Source: Porphyromonadaceae bacterium UBA4702 (GTDB lineage Bacteria > Bacteroidota > Bacteroidia > Bacteroidales > Muribaculaceae). Taken from it: a DNA stretch of 31,993 bases. Position 1 is the first letter of the stretch. The number at the start of each line of letters is the position of its first letter. Shown here one piece after another: positions 13,750 through 22,918 of the stretch. The stretch covers positions 6,419-38,411 of the forward strand of contig DHKE01000039.1 of NCBI GenBank assembly GCA_002404675.1, given 5' to 3'. A program made the position numbers and the translations under genes. Below the pieces are notes generated by a model. That model ran no database searches and had not been told where the DNA came from. It worked only from the letters and a program-made list of their open reading frames with translations.

Positions 13750-14973
13750 TCAGAACATGGCGGCGACGCGCTTCAGTGCATCGACAAATGCGTCGGCCTC
13801 GCGCATGGTGTTGTATGCTGCAAACGAGGCGCGCACAGTGCCGGGGATGCCTAGGCGTGTCATCAGGGGCTGGGCGCAGTGGTGTCCGGTGCGGACTTCC
13901 ACGCCGAGCTTGTCGAGCAGCAGCCCGATGTCGTAGGGATGGACGTCGCCGACGAGGAACGATATGACCGCGCTCTTGCCGGGCGTCTGGCCGAATATGC
14001 GCACGCCGGGTATCTCGCTGCGCATGCGCTGCTCGGCGTGCTGCGTCAGGGCGTGTTCGTGGGCGGCGATGCGCCCGATGCCTGTCTGCTCGATGAAGTC
14101 GAGGGCGCGTGCGAAGGCTGCTATGTCGATGAAGTCGGGAGTGCCGGCCTCAAACTTGAAGGGGAGTTCTGCGAACGTGGTGCGCTCAAACGAGACGTTG
14201 CCTATCATCTCGCCTCCGCCCTGGTACGGGGGCATCTTCTCGAGCAGCTCGCGGCGGCCGTACAGCACGCCTACGCCGCAAGGTCCGTACATCTTGTGAG
14301 CGGAGAATGTGTAGAAGTCGCAGCCGATGCCGCGCACGTCCACAGGCAGGTGCGGCGCGGCCTGTGCGCCGTCCACCAGCACCGGCACGCCGTGGCTGTG
14401 GGCTATGGCGGTCATTTCCTTGACGGGGTTGACTGTCCCCAGCACGTTGCTGACGTGGCAGAAGGCAGCCATGACGGTGCGGTCGGTGAACAGGGAACGG
14501 TACTGGCCGATGTCGAGCGAGCCGTCGGGGAGCATATCCACTATGCGCAGGCGTATTCCGGTGCGGCTCTGCAGCAGCTGCCAGGGGACGATGTCGGCGT
14601 GGTGCTCCATGACGGTGAGTATCACCTCGTCGCCCTGGCGGAATGACTGCCCGATGCTTGCCGCCACGAGGTTGATTGCCTCTGTTGTGCCTCGGGTGAA
14701 GATGACCTCGGCAGTCTCGGCGGCGTTGATGTAGCGGCGCACACGCTCGCGTGCCTGTTCCTGGAGGTCGGTGGCTTCCTGCGAGAGGGTGTGCACGCCC
14801 CGGTGGACGTTGGCCTTGGTGTGGCGGTACAGGTGCGCTATCTCGTCGACGACGCAGTCCGGTGTCTGCGAGGTGGCGGTGTTGTCGAGGTATATGAGGC
14901 CGCGCTCCCCGACCTTGCGCTGCAGTATGGGGAACTGGCGGCGTATCTGTTCTGTTTCGTTGTCTGAAAACAT
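13750..14973 (-). CDS. sufS: Cysteine desulfurase SufS (407 aa)
   Basis: PLP enzyme that removes sulfur from cysteine for Fe-S cluster assembly. It begins with the family pattern IYLDNTATSQTP. The PLP lysine is K227 in FYTFSAHKMYGPCG, and the persulfide cysteine is C366 in VRTGHHCAQPLM; the RxGHHC pattern is that of group II (SufS) enzymes rather than IscS. Also visible are TEAINLVA and MEHHADIVPW. Length is normal. It is the last gene of the CvpA-sufC-sufD-sufS run and ends 9 bp from the GTTAAC array. No SufE or SufU partner is adjacent. Confidence 0.96.
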   Translation of the reverse strand: MFSDNETEQIRRQFPILQRKVGERGLIYLDNTATSQTPDCVVDEIAHLYRHTKANVHRGVHTLSQEATDLQEQARERVRRYINAAETAEVIFTRGTTEAINLVAASIGQSFRQGDEVILTVMEHHADIVPWQLLQSRTGIRLRIVDMLPDGSLDIGQYRSLFTDRTVMAAFCHVSNVLGTVNPVKEMTAIAHSHGVPVLVDGAQAAPHLPVDVRGIGCDFYTFSAHKMYGPCGVGVLYGRRELLEKMPPYQGGGEMIGNVSFERTTFAELPFKFEAGTPDFIDIAAFARALDFIEQTGIGRIAAHEHALTQHAEQRMRSEIPGVRIFGQTPGKSAVISFLVGDVHPYDIGLLLDKLGVEVRTGHHCAQPLMTRLGIPGTVRASFAAYNTMREADAFVDALKRVAAMF

Positions 14974-15021
14974 TTTCGTGCTGTGTTGTTGTGGCTTGGT
15001 TGCGGACGCTTCCGCGCCGTG

Positions 15022-16389
15022 TCATTGCTTTGCGGAGGGGCAGTCAGCCATGCAGGTGGCGCAGGAGTGTCCCTCGCCGGCGAAACGCCGCTCTACGAGC
15101 TGCCGCAGCCTGTCGCCGAGGGCGGGCAGCCTAACGCCGTCTATCACGTCGGCCATGAATGCCTGTTTGAGCAGCAGCTTGGCGCGGCTGTCGGAGAGGC
15201 CTCTGGCGTTCATGTAGAATAGCTGGGTGTCGTCGAATGTGCCTGTGGCAGTGCCGTGCGAGCATTTCACGTCGTCGTTGTATATCTCGAGCTGCGGCTT
15301 GGAGTACATGCGAGCCTGTGGCGAGCCGACCACGTTGCGGTTTGACTGGTACGCCTCTGTCCCGGCCGCTCCTGGGGCGACGTATATCAGCCCGGCGAAA
15401 GAGCCGCGAGCGGTGTCGTCGATGACGTATTTGAAGAGCTCGTCGGTCTTGCAGCGCGGTGCGTTGTGGCGTATGCACGAGTATGTGTCGGCGTGCCGGT
15501 CGCGGTCTTCTATGGCGAGCCCCATGAGGCGGAACGACGCTCCCTCGCCGTTGAGATCGCAGCGGTACTCGTTGCGCGTCGTGCCGTTGCTGAGCGTTAT
15601 GCCGTCGAGCAGGACGTTGCTGCGTGCCTGCTGGCGCAGGTATAGGGAGGAGAGGCGCGAGGTGCTTTCGGTGCTTTCCTCGATGTCGTAGATGTCGAGT
15701 GTGCTTCCCTCGCCGGCGTATGCCTCGATGACCTGCAGCGACATCAGCGGCGTTGTGCCGCTGCCCTGGGTGTGGTCGCACATCAGGAGCTTGGCCTCGC
15801 TGCCTTTGCCCAGGACTATCAGTATGCGGCGCACGGCCATCATCGGCTGGTCGCCGCGCAGTATGCTGACGAGCTGCAGGGGACGCTCCAGGCGCACGCC
15901 GTCGGGGACGTATATCATCACGCCGTCCTGGCAGAGCATGGTGTTGAGGGCGGCGACGGGGTTGGCTGTGCCGGCCAGCTGCCCGTAGTGGCGGGCCACG
16001 GTGCCGGGCATCTCGCGGGCGGCTTGCGCGAGCGAGCCGAAGAACACGCCACGGTCACGCGGCGTGCCGCTCCCTTCGGGGACTATGCAGGTGTCGCCGA
16101 ACAGGTATGCCTGTGCCGTGGAGAGGTTGGGCACTCCGCAGCGGAAGCTTTCGGCGGGGTTGAAGCGCATGGGGACGCGGGCGAGGTTGATGCCCCAGTC
16201 GGGTGCGAGCATTTCGCGCAGTGAGGTGATGTGGTAGTCTTCCGAGCCTTTCTCGGGCAGTGTCATGGCCTCGAGTGCTGCTGCGGCGGTGTCGCGCAGG
16301 GCGTTGAGGGGCTGTGCGCAGCGGCTGTCGATGAGGTCGCGGTGCTGCCGCAGCAGGTCGGTGTATTGTTTCAGCGCGCTGTCCATCAT
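15022..16389 (-). CDS. sufD: Fe-S cluster assembly protein SufD (455 aa)
   Basis: Scaffold subunit of the SufBCD complex. The N-terminal helical region (residues about 1-110) is followed by the SufBD beta-helix core, and the C-terminal helical part has the family marks CSHGTATGTFDDTQLFYMNARGLS and AFMADVIDGV. The conserved His of CSHGTATG, implicated in cluster assembly in SufD, is present. Two ATG codons, 16389 and 16386, overlap the sufC stop; either is possible. The gap of 48 bp to sufS is the longest in this operon. Confidence 0.93.
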   Translation of the reverse strand: MMDSALKQYTDLLRQHRDLIDSRCAQPLNALRDTAAAALEAMTLPEKGSEDYHITSLREMLAPDWGINLARVPMRFNPAESFRCGVPNLSTAQAYLFGDTCIVPEGSGTPRDRGVFFGSLAQAAREMPGTVARHYGQLAGTANPVAALNTMLCQDGVMIYVPDGVRLERPLQLVSILRGDQPMMAVRRILIVLGKGSEAKLLMCDHTQGSGTTPLMSLQVIEAYAGEGSTLDIYDIEESTESTSRLSSLYLRQQARSNVLLDGITLSNGTTRNEYRCDLNGEGASFRLMGLAIEDRDRHADTYSCIRHNAPRCKTDELFKYVIDDTARGSFAGLIYVAPGAAGTEAYQSNRNVVGSPQARMYSKPQLEIYNDDVKCSHGTATGTFDDTQLFYMNARGLSDSRAKLLLKQAFMADVIDGVRLPALGDRLRQLVERRFAGEGHSCATCMADCPSAKQ

Positions 16390-17150
16390 GCGTTGTATTG
16401 TGAGTCCACTTCTTCCTTAATCCAGTCGTAGCCGCGCTCTTCGAGCTCGAGCGCGAGCTCTGGCCCTGCGGTGCGGACTATTCGCCCCTTGTACAGGACG
16501 TGCACGATGTCGGGCTTGATGTAGTCGAGCAGCCGCTGGTAGTGCGTTATGACTATAGTGGCGTTGTCCGCCGAGCGAAGGGCGTTGACGCCTCCGGCGA
16601 CGATGCGCAGGGCGTCGATGTCTAGGCCTGAGTCGGTCTCGTCGAGTATGGAGAGGCGCGGCTCGAGCATGGCCATCTGGAAAATCTCGTTGCGCTTCTT
16701 CTCTCCGCCGGAGAAGCCCTCGTTGACGGAGCGCGAGGCGAGCTTGCCGTCAAGCTCTACGATTGCGCGTTTCTCGCGCATGAGCTTGAGGAACTCTGTG
16801 GCTGAAATGGGGGGCAGTCCGAGGTATTCGCGCTTTGCGCTGATGGCTTCGCGCATGAAGTTGACCATCGACACTCCCGGTATCTCGACGGGGTACTGGA
16901 AGCCGAGGAACAGTCCCTCGTGGCTGCGCTCCTCTGGGGGCATGGCGAGCAGGTCTTTGCCGTAGAATGTGGCTTCTCCGGCGGTGACGGTGTATGCCGG
17001 GTTGCCGGCCAGCACCATTGACAGGGTTGACTTGCCCGAGCCGTTGGGCCCCATTATGGCGTGCACCTCTCCGGGGCGCACCTCGAGGTTGATGCCTTTC
17101 AATATCTCTTTGCCGCCTATTTCGGCGTGCAGGTTCTTAACTTTCAGCAT
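16386..17150 (-). CDS. sufC: Fe-S cluster assembly ATPase SufC (254 aa)
   Basis: ABC-type ATPase that drives SufBCD. Walker A is GPNGSGKST (about residues 34-42). The signature region reads FSGGEKKRNEIFQMAML, where the SGGEKKRNE form is typical of SufC rather than of transporters. Walker B with its following residues is LSILDETDSGLDIDALRIVA. Length is normal. It overlaps the CvpA-like gene upstream by 7 bp and sufD downstream by 1-4 bp. In most Bacteroidales sufB stands directly before sufC; here that position is taken by the CvpA-like gene. Confidence 0.96.
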   Translation of the reverse strand: MLKVKNLHAEIGGKEILKGINLEVRPGEVHAIMGPNGSGKSTLSMVLAGNPAYTVTAGEATFYGKDLLAMPPEERSHEGLFLGFQYPVEIPGVSMVNFMREAISAKREYLGLPPISATEFLKLMREKRAIVELDGKLASRSVNEGFSGGEKKRNEIFQMAMLEPRLSILDETDSGLDIDALRIVAGGVNALRSADNATIVITHYQRLLDYIKPDIVHVLYKGRIVRTAGPELALELEERGYDWIKEEVDSQYNA

Positions 17151-17788
17151 ATTGCGTAATACGTGTTATATGTCGTGACGCCCTCTTGGGGGGTGTCTGT
17201 GTTTTCAGTGCCTTGCGGTGCTGCGCTTTCTCCCTGGAGCAGCGATATGGCGCGAGCCTTGCGCAGCTGGCGGCGGTGGAGCAGCTCGCTGTAATCCTCG
17301 GTGTCGGTCAGCGCGGGGGCGAGGTGCATCACCTCTTCGATTATCCCTCCGTCGCCTCCGTCGGCTATGCGCAGCGCCACGCAGTCCTCGTCCATTGCCC
17401 CCCATAGGTTGAGCAGCAGCGAGACGGCGGTGAGCCAGCGCAGCAGGGCGAGGAGCGTTCCGGCCAGGCGGCTGAGCATCCCTCTGCCCACGAGGGCGAG
17501 CAGCGCTTTCAGTGGCGAGGCTATGGCGGTGACCACCAGCGATGTGACGAGGAACACCGAGGTCAGCGCCATGTAGCGTGCCGCCAGGTCGCCGTCGGCA
17601 AACTGCTGCTGCATGCCCTGCTGCTCGAGCATGGGGAACAGGTATGGGCATGCCAGCCGCGCGGCGATGATGCCTGTGCACCAGCCTATCATGGCGGGGA
17701 GCTGCCGGGGCGTGCCGAGATGCCAGCCACGGTATATTGCCCACAGCGATACTGCTATTACGAGTATGTTGAGTAATACGGCGGTCAT
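17144..17788 (-). CDS. CvpA-family membrane protein (214 aa)
   Basis: A hydrophobic protein with about four membrane segments: residues near 4-20 (VLLNILVIAVSLWAIYRGW), a second across the ATRL-type region near 30-45, a third (TSVFLVTSLVVTAIA) and a fourth (LAGTLLALLRWLTAVSLLLN). A soluble, acidic and low-complexity tail follows. This layout and the RGWHLG turn after the first helix fit the CvpA/colicin V production family, whose molecular role is poorly defined. The start could be ATG 17788 or 17794; both lie just downstream of the predicted transcript start near 17820. It overlaps sufC by 7 bp and is the promoter-proximal gene of the suf run. Confidence 0.72.
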   Translation of the reverse strand: MTAVLLNILVIAVSLWAIYRGWHLGTPRQLPAMIGWCTGIIAARLACPYLFPMLEQQGMQQQFADGDLAARYMALTSVFLVTSLVVTAIASPLKALLALVGRGMLSRLAGTLLALLRWLTAVSLLLNLWGAMDEDCVALRIADGGDGGIIEEVMHLAPALTDTEDYSELLHRRQLRKARAISLLQGESAAPQGTENTDTPQEGVTTYNTYYAIC

Positions 17789-17826
17789 CGGCATCGGCGG
17801 CACAGCGGCCGTGCCGCACCACAGCG

Positions 17827-17857
17827 CAAAGTTAATGCTAATCCGCGAGATATGCAA
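17827..17857 (-). promoter_or_regulatory. Promoter of the CvpA-suf operon
   Basis: Minus-strand TAACTTTG (17834-17827) with TTG (17857-17855) and a 20-bp spacer. The -33 context CTCTTGCATAT is the same as at 9578. The leader to the first ATG would be about 25-32 nt. Confidence 0.78.
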
Positions 17858-17916
17858 GAGGCGCGGCGCGGTCGCTGCCGGGGGTGTTAAATTCGGTTGG
17901 AAACGGCGTGCCGCTA

Positions 17917-17947
17917 TTGCAGAAATGCGTGGAAACCGCTACTTTTG
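17917..17947 (+). promoter_or_regulatory. Promoter of the GH25 lysozyme gene
   Basis: TTG at 17917-17919, a 20-bp spacer and TACTTTTG at 17940-17947. It diverges from the suf promoter with about 60 bp between the -33 elements. The predicted start near 17953 rules out the more upstream in-frame starts of the lysozyme gene and supports ATG 18015. Confidence 0.72.
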
Positions 17948-18014
17948 CGATGCGGAAGCGGTTCTGCTCAGCGGCACTGCGCAACAGACATACACCATTG
18001 ACCAGGCATATCAG

Positions 18015-18794
18015 ATGAAAAGCATATTCAGCAAGGGGCAGCCTCATGACATACAGTCGGCCATAGATTTCCTGATGGTGACGGCGCTGCTGGTGTATGC
18101 CGGGGTGTGGGCGTGGCGTGAGTACATGACCTCCGCGCCGTATGTTGACCCGGAGCGTTACCCTGTGCGCGGCATCGACGTGAGCGCGCACAACGGGATG
18201 ATGAACTTTGACGCTGCAGCCGCTGACGGCATCGAGTTCGTGTTCATCAAGGCCTCGGAGGGGACGGACTTCCGTGACTCCAACTTCCGCCTGAACTATG
18301 ACAAGGCCCGCGAGGCAGGCCTCATGGTCGGGGCGTACCACTATTTCCGCTTTGACCGCGACGGGGTGGACCAGGCGGTCAACCTGCTCGGCGCGGTGGG
18401 CGACCGCGAGCTCGACCTGGGGCTTGCCGTTGACGTCGAGGAGGAGGGCAACGCCAGGGGCGTGCCCGTAGACTCTATAAAGATGCGGCTGCGCGACATG
18501 ACCGAATACCTGAACCTGCGCGGCTTCCGCGTGACCTTTTACAGCAACCGCGACGGATACTACGACCTGCTGATGCCCGAGCTGGAGGGGATGCCGATAT
18601 GGATATGCTCGTTCTACAGCACCCCCATAGAGGCTGAATGGACTTTCTGGCAGTATGACCACCGGGGCAAGGTGAGCGGCGTGCGCGGCGACGTGGACCT
18701 GAACGCTTTCGGCGGCAGCCGCGACGACTGGCGGCAGTTCATCCTCGACACACGCCACGCCCCCGAGGGCCGCAGGCAATATCCTGGCGGCTGA
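18015..18794 (+). CDS. Glycoside hydrolase family 25 lysozyme, membrane-anchored (259 aa)
   Basis: Predicted N-acetylmuramidase that cuts peptidoglycan. A membrane helix (about residues 16-36) anchors it, with the catalytic domain outside the cytosol. GH25 landmarks: RGIDVSAHNG with D55, FVFIKASEGTDFRD, VGAYHYFRF, the acidic pair D140-x-E142 in AVDVEEEGN, FWQYDHRG, and the final DVDLNAF. All are in the expected order, so activity is likely. Its neighbour downstream is porU, 41 bp away; a link between wall cutting and secretion-machinery insertion can only be guessed. Confidence 0.92.
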   Translation: MKSIFSKGQPHDIQSAIDFLMVTALLVYAGVWAWREYMTSAPYVDPERYPVRGIDVSAHNGMMNFDAAAADGIEFVFIKASEGTDFRDSNFRLNYDKAREAGLMVGAYHYFRFDRDGVDQAVNLLGAVGDRELDLGLAVDVEEEGNARGVPVDSIKMRLRDMTEYLNLRGFRVTFYSNRDGYYDLLMPELEGMPIWICSFYSTPIEAEWTFWQYDHRGKVSGVRGDVDLNAFGGSRDDWRQFILDTRHAPEGRRQYPGG

Positions 18795-18835
18795 TACGTT
18801 AATATATATACCGAAATCAGCGAAAGCAAACCCAG

Positions 18836-21800
18836 ATGAAATACGACAACATATTGCGGCACACGTTCTCACTGCTCGCTGTGGCGGCGCTGGGGACGGT
18901 GCAGCTGCTGGCATACAGCCCCGAACGGTATGCCGCCTCGTCGCGCCTGGCCTCGGGGAAATGGGCGAAGATACGTGTCAACGAGGGGGGGATGCAGTTC
19001 CTCTCCAACTCGCAGATACGCAACCTCGGGTTTTCCGACCCCTCCAAGGTGCGTGTCTACGGATACGGCGGGCGCATGATACGCGAGACGCTCGACGACC
19101 GCCACCCGGACGACCTTCCCCTGCTCCCCTGCGTGCACACCTCCAAGGGGATAGTCTTCTACGGCGTTGACAACATCGGCTGGCAGGGCGACGCGAAAGG
19201 CGCGGCGCAGGGAGGCGCGAAATACTCGCGCATACAGAACCCTTACGCCACCGCCTCCTACTATTTCATCTCCGACGCAGACACCCAGGACGAGCCGCAG
19301 GGCGTGATGCCCGCAGGGACTTCTTCTGCCCAGCCCAAGACCACATTCACCGCCCACCTGCTCCACGAGAAGGAGCTCGCTGCGGGGTGCGTCTCCGGCC
19401 GGGAGCTCTTCGGCGAGGACTTCCGCACCAAGGCCGCCCAGTCGTTCCCCTTCACGCTGGCGGGGTATGCCGGCGGCGAGGCGAAGGTCAACGTCCGTTT
19501 CGTCACCACCACGAGCAGCGGCGCAAGCACGGTCTCCGTCTACGGCAACGGCGTTCACCTCGGCTCTGGCGACATGACCATACGCGAGGCTGCCAGCAAG
19601 GTGTACCTCGTGGCCGGCTCTGCTGTCAAGACCGTGGAGAACCCCGGCGACAAGCTCGACGTGGAGCTGCGCTTCAAGACCAGCGGCGTGCTGCGCATGG
19701 CGCGGCTGGACTACATAACAGTGGAATACGAGCGTGAGCTGCGCCTCTCTGGCGCGGAGCTCATGTTCTATGACTATACCTCCGCCCCGACGGCATACAC
19801 CGTTGCCGGCTGCTCCGAAAGCACCGTGATATGGGACGTGACCGACCCCGAAACGCCGCTGCTGGTGCAGGGCGAGAGGCAGGGCGACCGCATCACCTTC
19901 ACCGCCGCGCAGACCGGATACCGCGAGTATGTGGCGTTTGACGCTGACAAGGTGTCGCGCACCGTCACCCCCTCGGGCAAGGTCACCAACCAGGACATAC
20001 ACGCCATGGAGACCCCCGACATGCTCATCATCACGCCCCAGCAGTACCGGACGCAGGCAGAGCGCGTCGCGCAGATGCACCGCGACAAGGACGGCATGAC
20101 AGTCCATGTCCTCACCCCCGAGGCGCTGTACAACGAGTTCTCGTCAGGCACGCCCGACGTGAGCGCGTTCCGCAAGGCACTCAAGATGTGGTACGACCGC
20201 GGGGGCGGCGAGGGGGGCAAGCTCAAGCACTGCCTGATAATGTCGCGCCCCACATACGACAACCGCATGATCACCGACGCTGTCCGCTCGGCGGGATACC
20301 CGCGTGTGCTGCAATGGCAGAGCCAGGAGACGTACACCGAATCCTCCTCGTACGGCACGGACGATTTCATCGTCATGCTCGACGATGTGGCCGACGGCAA
20401 GTTCAACATGAACAAGGCACGCATAAACCTCGGCATCGGCCGCTTCGAGGTCAAGAGCCTCACGGAGGCGACGCAGATGGTTGACAAGCTCCTCAACTAT
20501 GTCAACACCCCCCGCAGCGGAGCGTGGAAGAACACCGTCATGCTGCTGGCCGACGACCAGGACCGCGCAGTCCACATGGTGCAGACCGAAAACCTCTGGA
20601 AAGGCATGAGGGCTGCCGGCAACGGCGCGAACTTCAACTATGAGAAGGTGTACATGGACGCTTACCCCCTCGAGGCCTCGAGCGTGGGCATGCACTATCC
20701 GCAGGCCAAGGCACGCATGATGCAGCTAATCCAGGAGGGCGTGGACGTGTGGAGCTACATCGGCCATGCCTCGCCGCGCGGCCTCTCGCACGAGGACATG
20801 TTCAACTGGACTGACATAACCTCGATGACCAACCGCAACCTGCCGTTCATGTACGCGGCGACTTGCGAGTTCGTCCGCCCCGACGACGACGAAGTCAGCG
20901 GCGCGGAGATAATGTGGCTGTACCCCGACAGCGGCGTGATAGCGATGATAGCCGCCTCCCGCTCCGTATACATCAGCGACAACGGCATCTTCTCCGAGGC
21001 TATGGGACGGTACTTCTTCAGCCGCGACGAGGAGGGGAAGGCAATACGTCTGGGCGACCTGCTGCGCTATGCCAAGAACGCAACCAACGACGGCGGCAAC
21101 AAGCTGCGCTTCCTGCTCATGGGCGACCCGGCGATGCGTGTGCCCTCGCCTGACAAGTATGTGGTCGTGGACCGCATCGGCGACACCGACATGACCGCCG
21201 GCGGGGAGATGCCGCAGATAGGCGCGCTTGAGAAATTCACCGTCGAGGGGCGTGTGGTGGACAGCAACGGCAACACGCTCGACGATTTCAACGGCAACAT
21301 CGACCTCATACTCTTCGATGCCGAGATGCCTGTGGAGACATACGGCAACGGCGACGACGGGGAGCCGTACACCTACAACGACCGCCAGTCCCGCCTCTTC
21401 CGCAGCGTTGAGAAGGTCACCGGCGGCCGCTGGACTGCCACAGTGCTGACGCCCGCGCTCATCGAGAACAACTATTCCCCGGCACGATTGAGCCTGTACG
21501 CATACAGCGACAGCGGCGTGGAGGCCAACGGCGCGTGCGAGCGGCTGTACGTCTACGGTTTCAACCCCGACGCCACGCGTGCCGACGACACTGAGGGCCC
21601 GGTCATCTCGGGCCTGTGCCTCAACAGCGAGGCATTCACATCGGGCGACATCGTCAACCAGTCGCCGGTCGTGCGAGCCTCGATGCGCGATGCTTCGGGT
21701 ATCAGCGTCTACGGCAGCACCATAGGACACCAGATTACTGTCAAGGTCGATGACCAGGTCTACAACGACGTGAGCGACTTCTACACCCCCGCAGAGGGCG

Positions 21801-22249
21801 ACCCCTACGGCGGCAGCATACTCTACCCCCTCAGCGATGTCGAGCCGGGAGAGCATACCCTGACGCTTATAGTGTATGACAACATGGGCAACGACTCGCA
21901 GCAGTCAGTCACTTTCCGCGTAGCCGTAGGACGCGCCCCGGGAATAACTGACGCCCATACCGACGTGAACCCGGCACGCACCTCCGTCAACTTCATCGTC
22001 AGCCATGACCGCCCCTCCGAGGCACTGCAATGCACCGTCGATGTCTACAACCTGGCCGGCAGCAAGGTGTGGAGCAAGACCGTGTCAACGTCAGGCGGCT
22101 ACGACACGTCGCTGCGCATAGGCTGGGACCTGTGCGACGGCGGCGGAGGACGTGTCCCCAGGGGCATCTACGTCTACCGTGTGACGGTGACAGACGCATC
22201 AGGCGCAGAGTCTTCAGTGGCGAAAAAGCTGGCAGTCACTGCCCAATGA
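18836..22249 (+). CDS. porU: Type IX secretion system sortase PorU (1137 aa)
   Basis: Gingipain-like (C25) protease that cleaves sorting domains from type IX cargo and links cargo to the surface anchor. A signal peptide (about 1-27) is followed by the N-terminal PorU block (KWAKIRVNEGGMQFL ... LGFSDPSKVRVYGYGG). The C25 core holds the catalytic pair: His644 in SYIGHASPRGLSHEDMF and Cys677 in MYAATCEFVRPDDDE. AIRLGDLLRYAKN and LLMGDPAMR complete the protease. The last ~95 residues (from about 1042) are a sorting-like domain with VYNLAGSKVW and RGIYVYRVTV, kept in PorU. This copy matches canonical PorU better than the paralogue at 23525. rex starts 12 bp after it. Confidence 0.92.
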   Translation: MKYDNILRHTFSLLAVAALGTVQLLAYSPERYAASSRLASGKWAKIRVNEGGMQFLSNSQIRNLGFSDPSKVRVYGYGGRMIRETLDDRHPDDLPLLPCVHTSKGIVFYGVDNIGWQGDAKGAAQGGAKYSRIQNPYATASYYFISDADTQDEPQGVMPAGTSSAQPKTTFTAHLLHEKELAAGCVSGRELFGEDFRTKAAQSFPFTLAGYAGGEAKVNVRFVTTTSSGASTVSVYGNGVHLGSGDMTIREAASKVYLVAGSAVKTVENPGDKLDVELRFKTSGVLRMARLDYITVEYERELRLSGAELMFYDYTSAPTAYTVAGCSESTVIWDVTDPETPLLVQGERQGDRITFTAAQTGYREYVAFDADKVSRTVTPSGKVTNQDIHAMETPDMLIITPQQYRTQAERVAQMHRDKDGMTVHVLTPEALYNEFSSGTPDVSAFRKALKMWYDRGGGEGGKLKHCLIMSRPTYDNRMITDAVRSAGYPRVLQWQSQETYTESSSYGTDDFIVMLDDVADGKFNMNKARINLGIGRFEVKSLTEATQMVDKLLNYVNTPRSGAWKNTVMLLADDQDRAVHMVQTENLWKGMRAAGNGANFNYEKVYMDAYPLEASSVGMHYPQAKARMMQLIQEGVDVWSYIGHASPRGLSHEDMFNWTDITSMTNRNLPFMYAATCEFVRPDDDEVSGAEIMWLYPDSGVIAMIAASRSVYISDNGIFSEAMGRYFFSRDEEGKAIRLGDLLRYAKNATNDGGNKLRFLLMGDPAMRVPSPDKYVVVDRIGDTDMTAGGEMPQIGALEKFTVEGRVVDSNGNTLDDFNGNIDLILFDAEMPVETYGNGDDGEPYTYNDRQSRLFRSVEKVTGGRWTATVLTPALIENNYSPARLSLYAYSDSGVEANGACERLYVYGFNPDATRADDTEGPVISGLCLNSEAFTSGDIVNQSPVVRASMRDASGISVYGSTIGHQITVKVDDQVYNDVSDFYTPAEGDPYGGSILYPLSDVEPGEHTLTLIVYDNMGNDSQQSVTFRVAVGRAPGITDAHTDVNPARTSVNFIVSHDRPSEALQCTVDVYNLAGSKVWSKTVSTSGGYDTSLRIGWDLCDGGGGRVPRGIYVYRVTVTDASGAESSVAKKLAVTAQ

Positions 22250-22261
22250 CAACATCATAAT

Positions 22262-22918
22262 ATGGCACAACAGAAAGATACCTCTTCAGTACTCCTTCCC
22301 GAACCGACGCTGCGCCGGCTTCCGTGGTATCTTGCATACATCGACATACTCCGCACCGAGGGCGTGGCTACGGTCTCCTCTACGCAGATCTCCAGGGCGT
22401 TGAGCGTTGATGCCTCGCAGATAGCCAAGGACTTGTCCTTCCTCAACATCAAGGGCAAGACGCGCATAGGCTACGAGGTTAAGGATCTCGGCGACGCGCT
22501 CACCACGTTCCTGGGCTTCCGAACCCCCCACAACGCCTTCATCGCCGGCGTAGGCAGCCTCGGCGAGGCTCTGATACGCGACCGTGGACTTGCCAACTAT
22601 GGACTGAACATCATCGCCGGGTTTGACGTCAAAGAGGACATTTGCGGCACGGAGATATGCAACGTCCCCATATTCCACCCCGACGAGATGAGGGCGCGGC
22701 AGAGGCTCTCGCGTGCCTCGATAGGCATACTCACTGTGCCGGTAGACCAGGCGCAGGACGTGGCTGACACCATGGTCGCCGCCGGCATAAACGCTATCTG
22801 GAACTTCACCCCTTACCGCGTGCGTGTACGCGACGGCATCGTCCTCGCCAACACCTCAATATACGCGCATCTCGCGCTCATCTACAACCGGTTGAACTCT
22901 CAAAGCCACCTCCTATGA
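22262..22918 (+). CDS. rex: Redox-sensing transcriptional repressor Rex (218 aa)
   Basis: NADH/NAD+-sensing repressor. The winged-helix DNA-binding part spans about residues 12-80 (PEPTLRRLPWYLAYIDIL ... ISRALSVDASQIAKDLSFL). The Rossmann part carries AGVGSLGEALIR, the GxGxxG nucleotide motif, then IIAGFDVKEDICGTEI and the swapped C-terminal helix ending SIYAHLALIYN. NADH binding releases Rex from DNA, typically derepressing fermentation and electron-transport genes. It lies 12 bp after porU and overlaps the FAH-like gene by ATGA, so it is probably co-transcribed with type IX genes. No clear Rex operator palindrome was seen upstream of porU, rex or the rnf operon. Confidence 0.94.
   Translation: MAQQKDTSSVLLPEPTLRRLPWYLAYIDILRTEGVATVSSTQISRALSVDASQIAKDLSFLNIKGKTRIGYEVKDLGDALTTFLGFRTPHNAFIAGVGSLGEALIRDRGLANYGLNIIAGFDVKEDICGTEICNVPIFHPDEMRARQRLSRASIGILTVPVDQAQDVADTMVAAGINAIWNFTPYRVRVRDGIVLANTSIYAHLALIYNRLNSQSHLL

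Noticed and set aside
18869..21856. Long minus-strand frames opposite porU (412 and 376 codons)
   Set aside because: His/Val/Ala/Gly-rich products without domains, inside a confirmed porU. They arise from GC-rich third positions.
22250..22261. Rex operator near rex
   Set aside because: No TTGTGA-type palindrome could be found in the short gap or upstream of porU.
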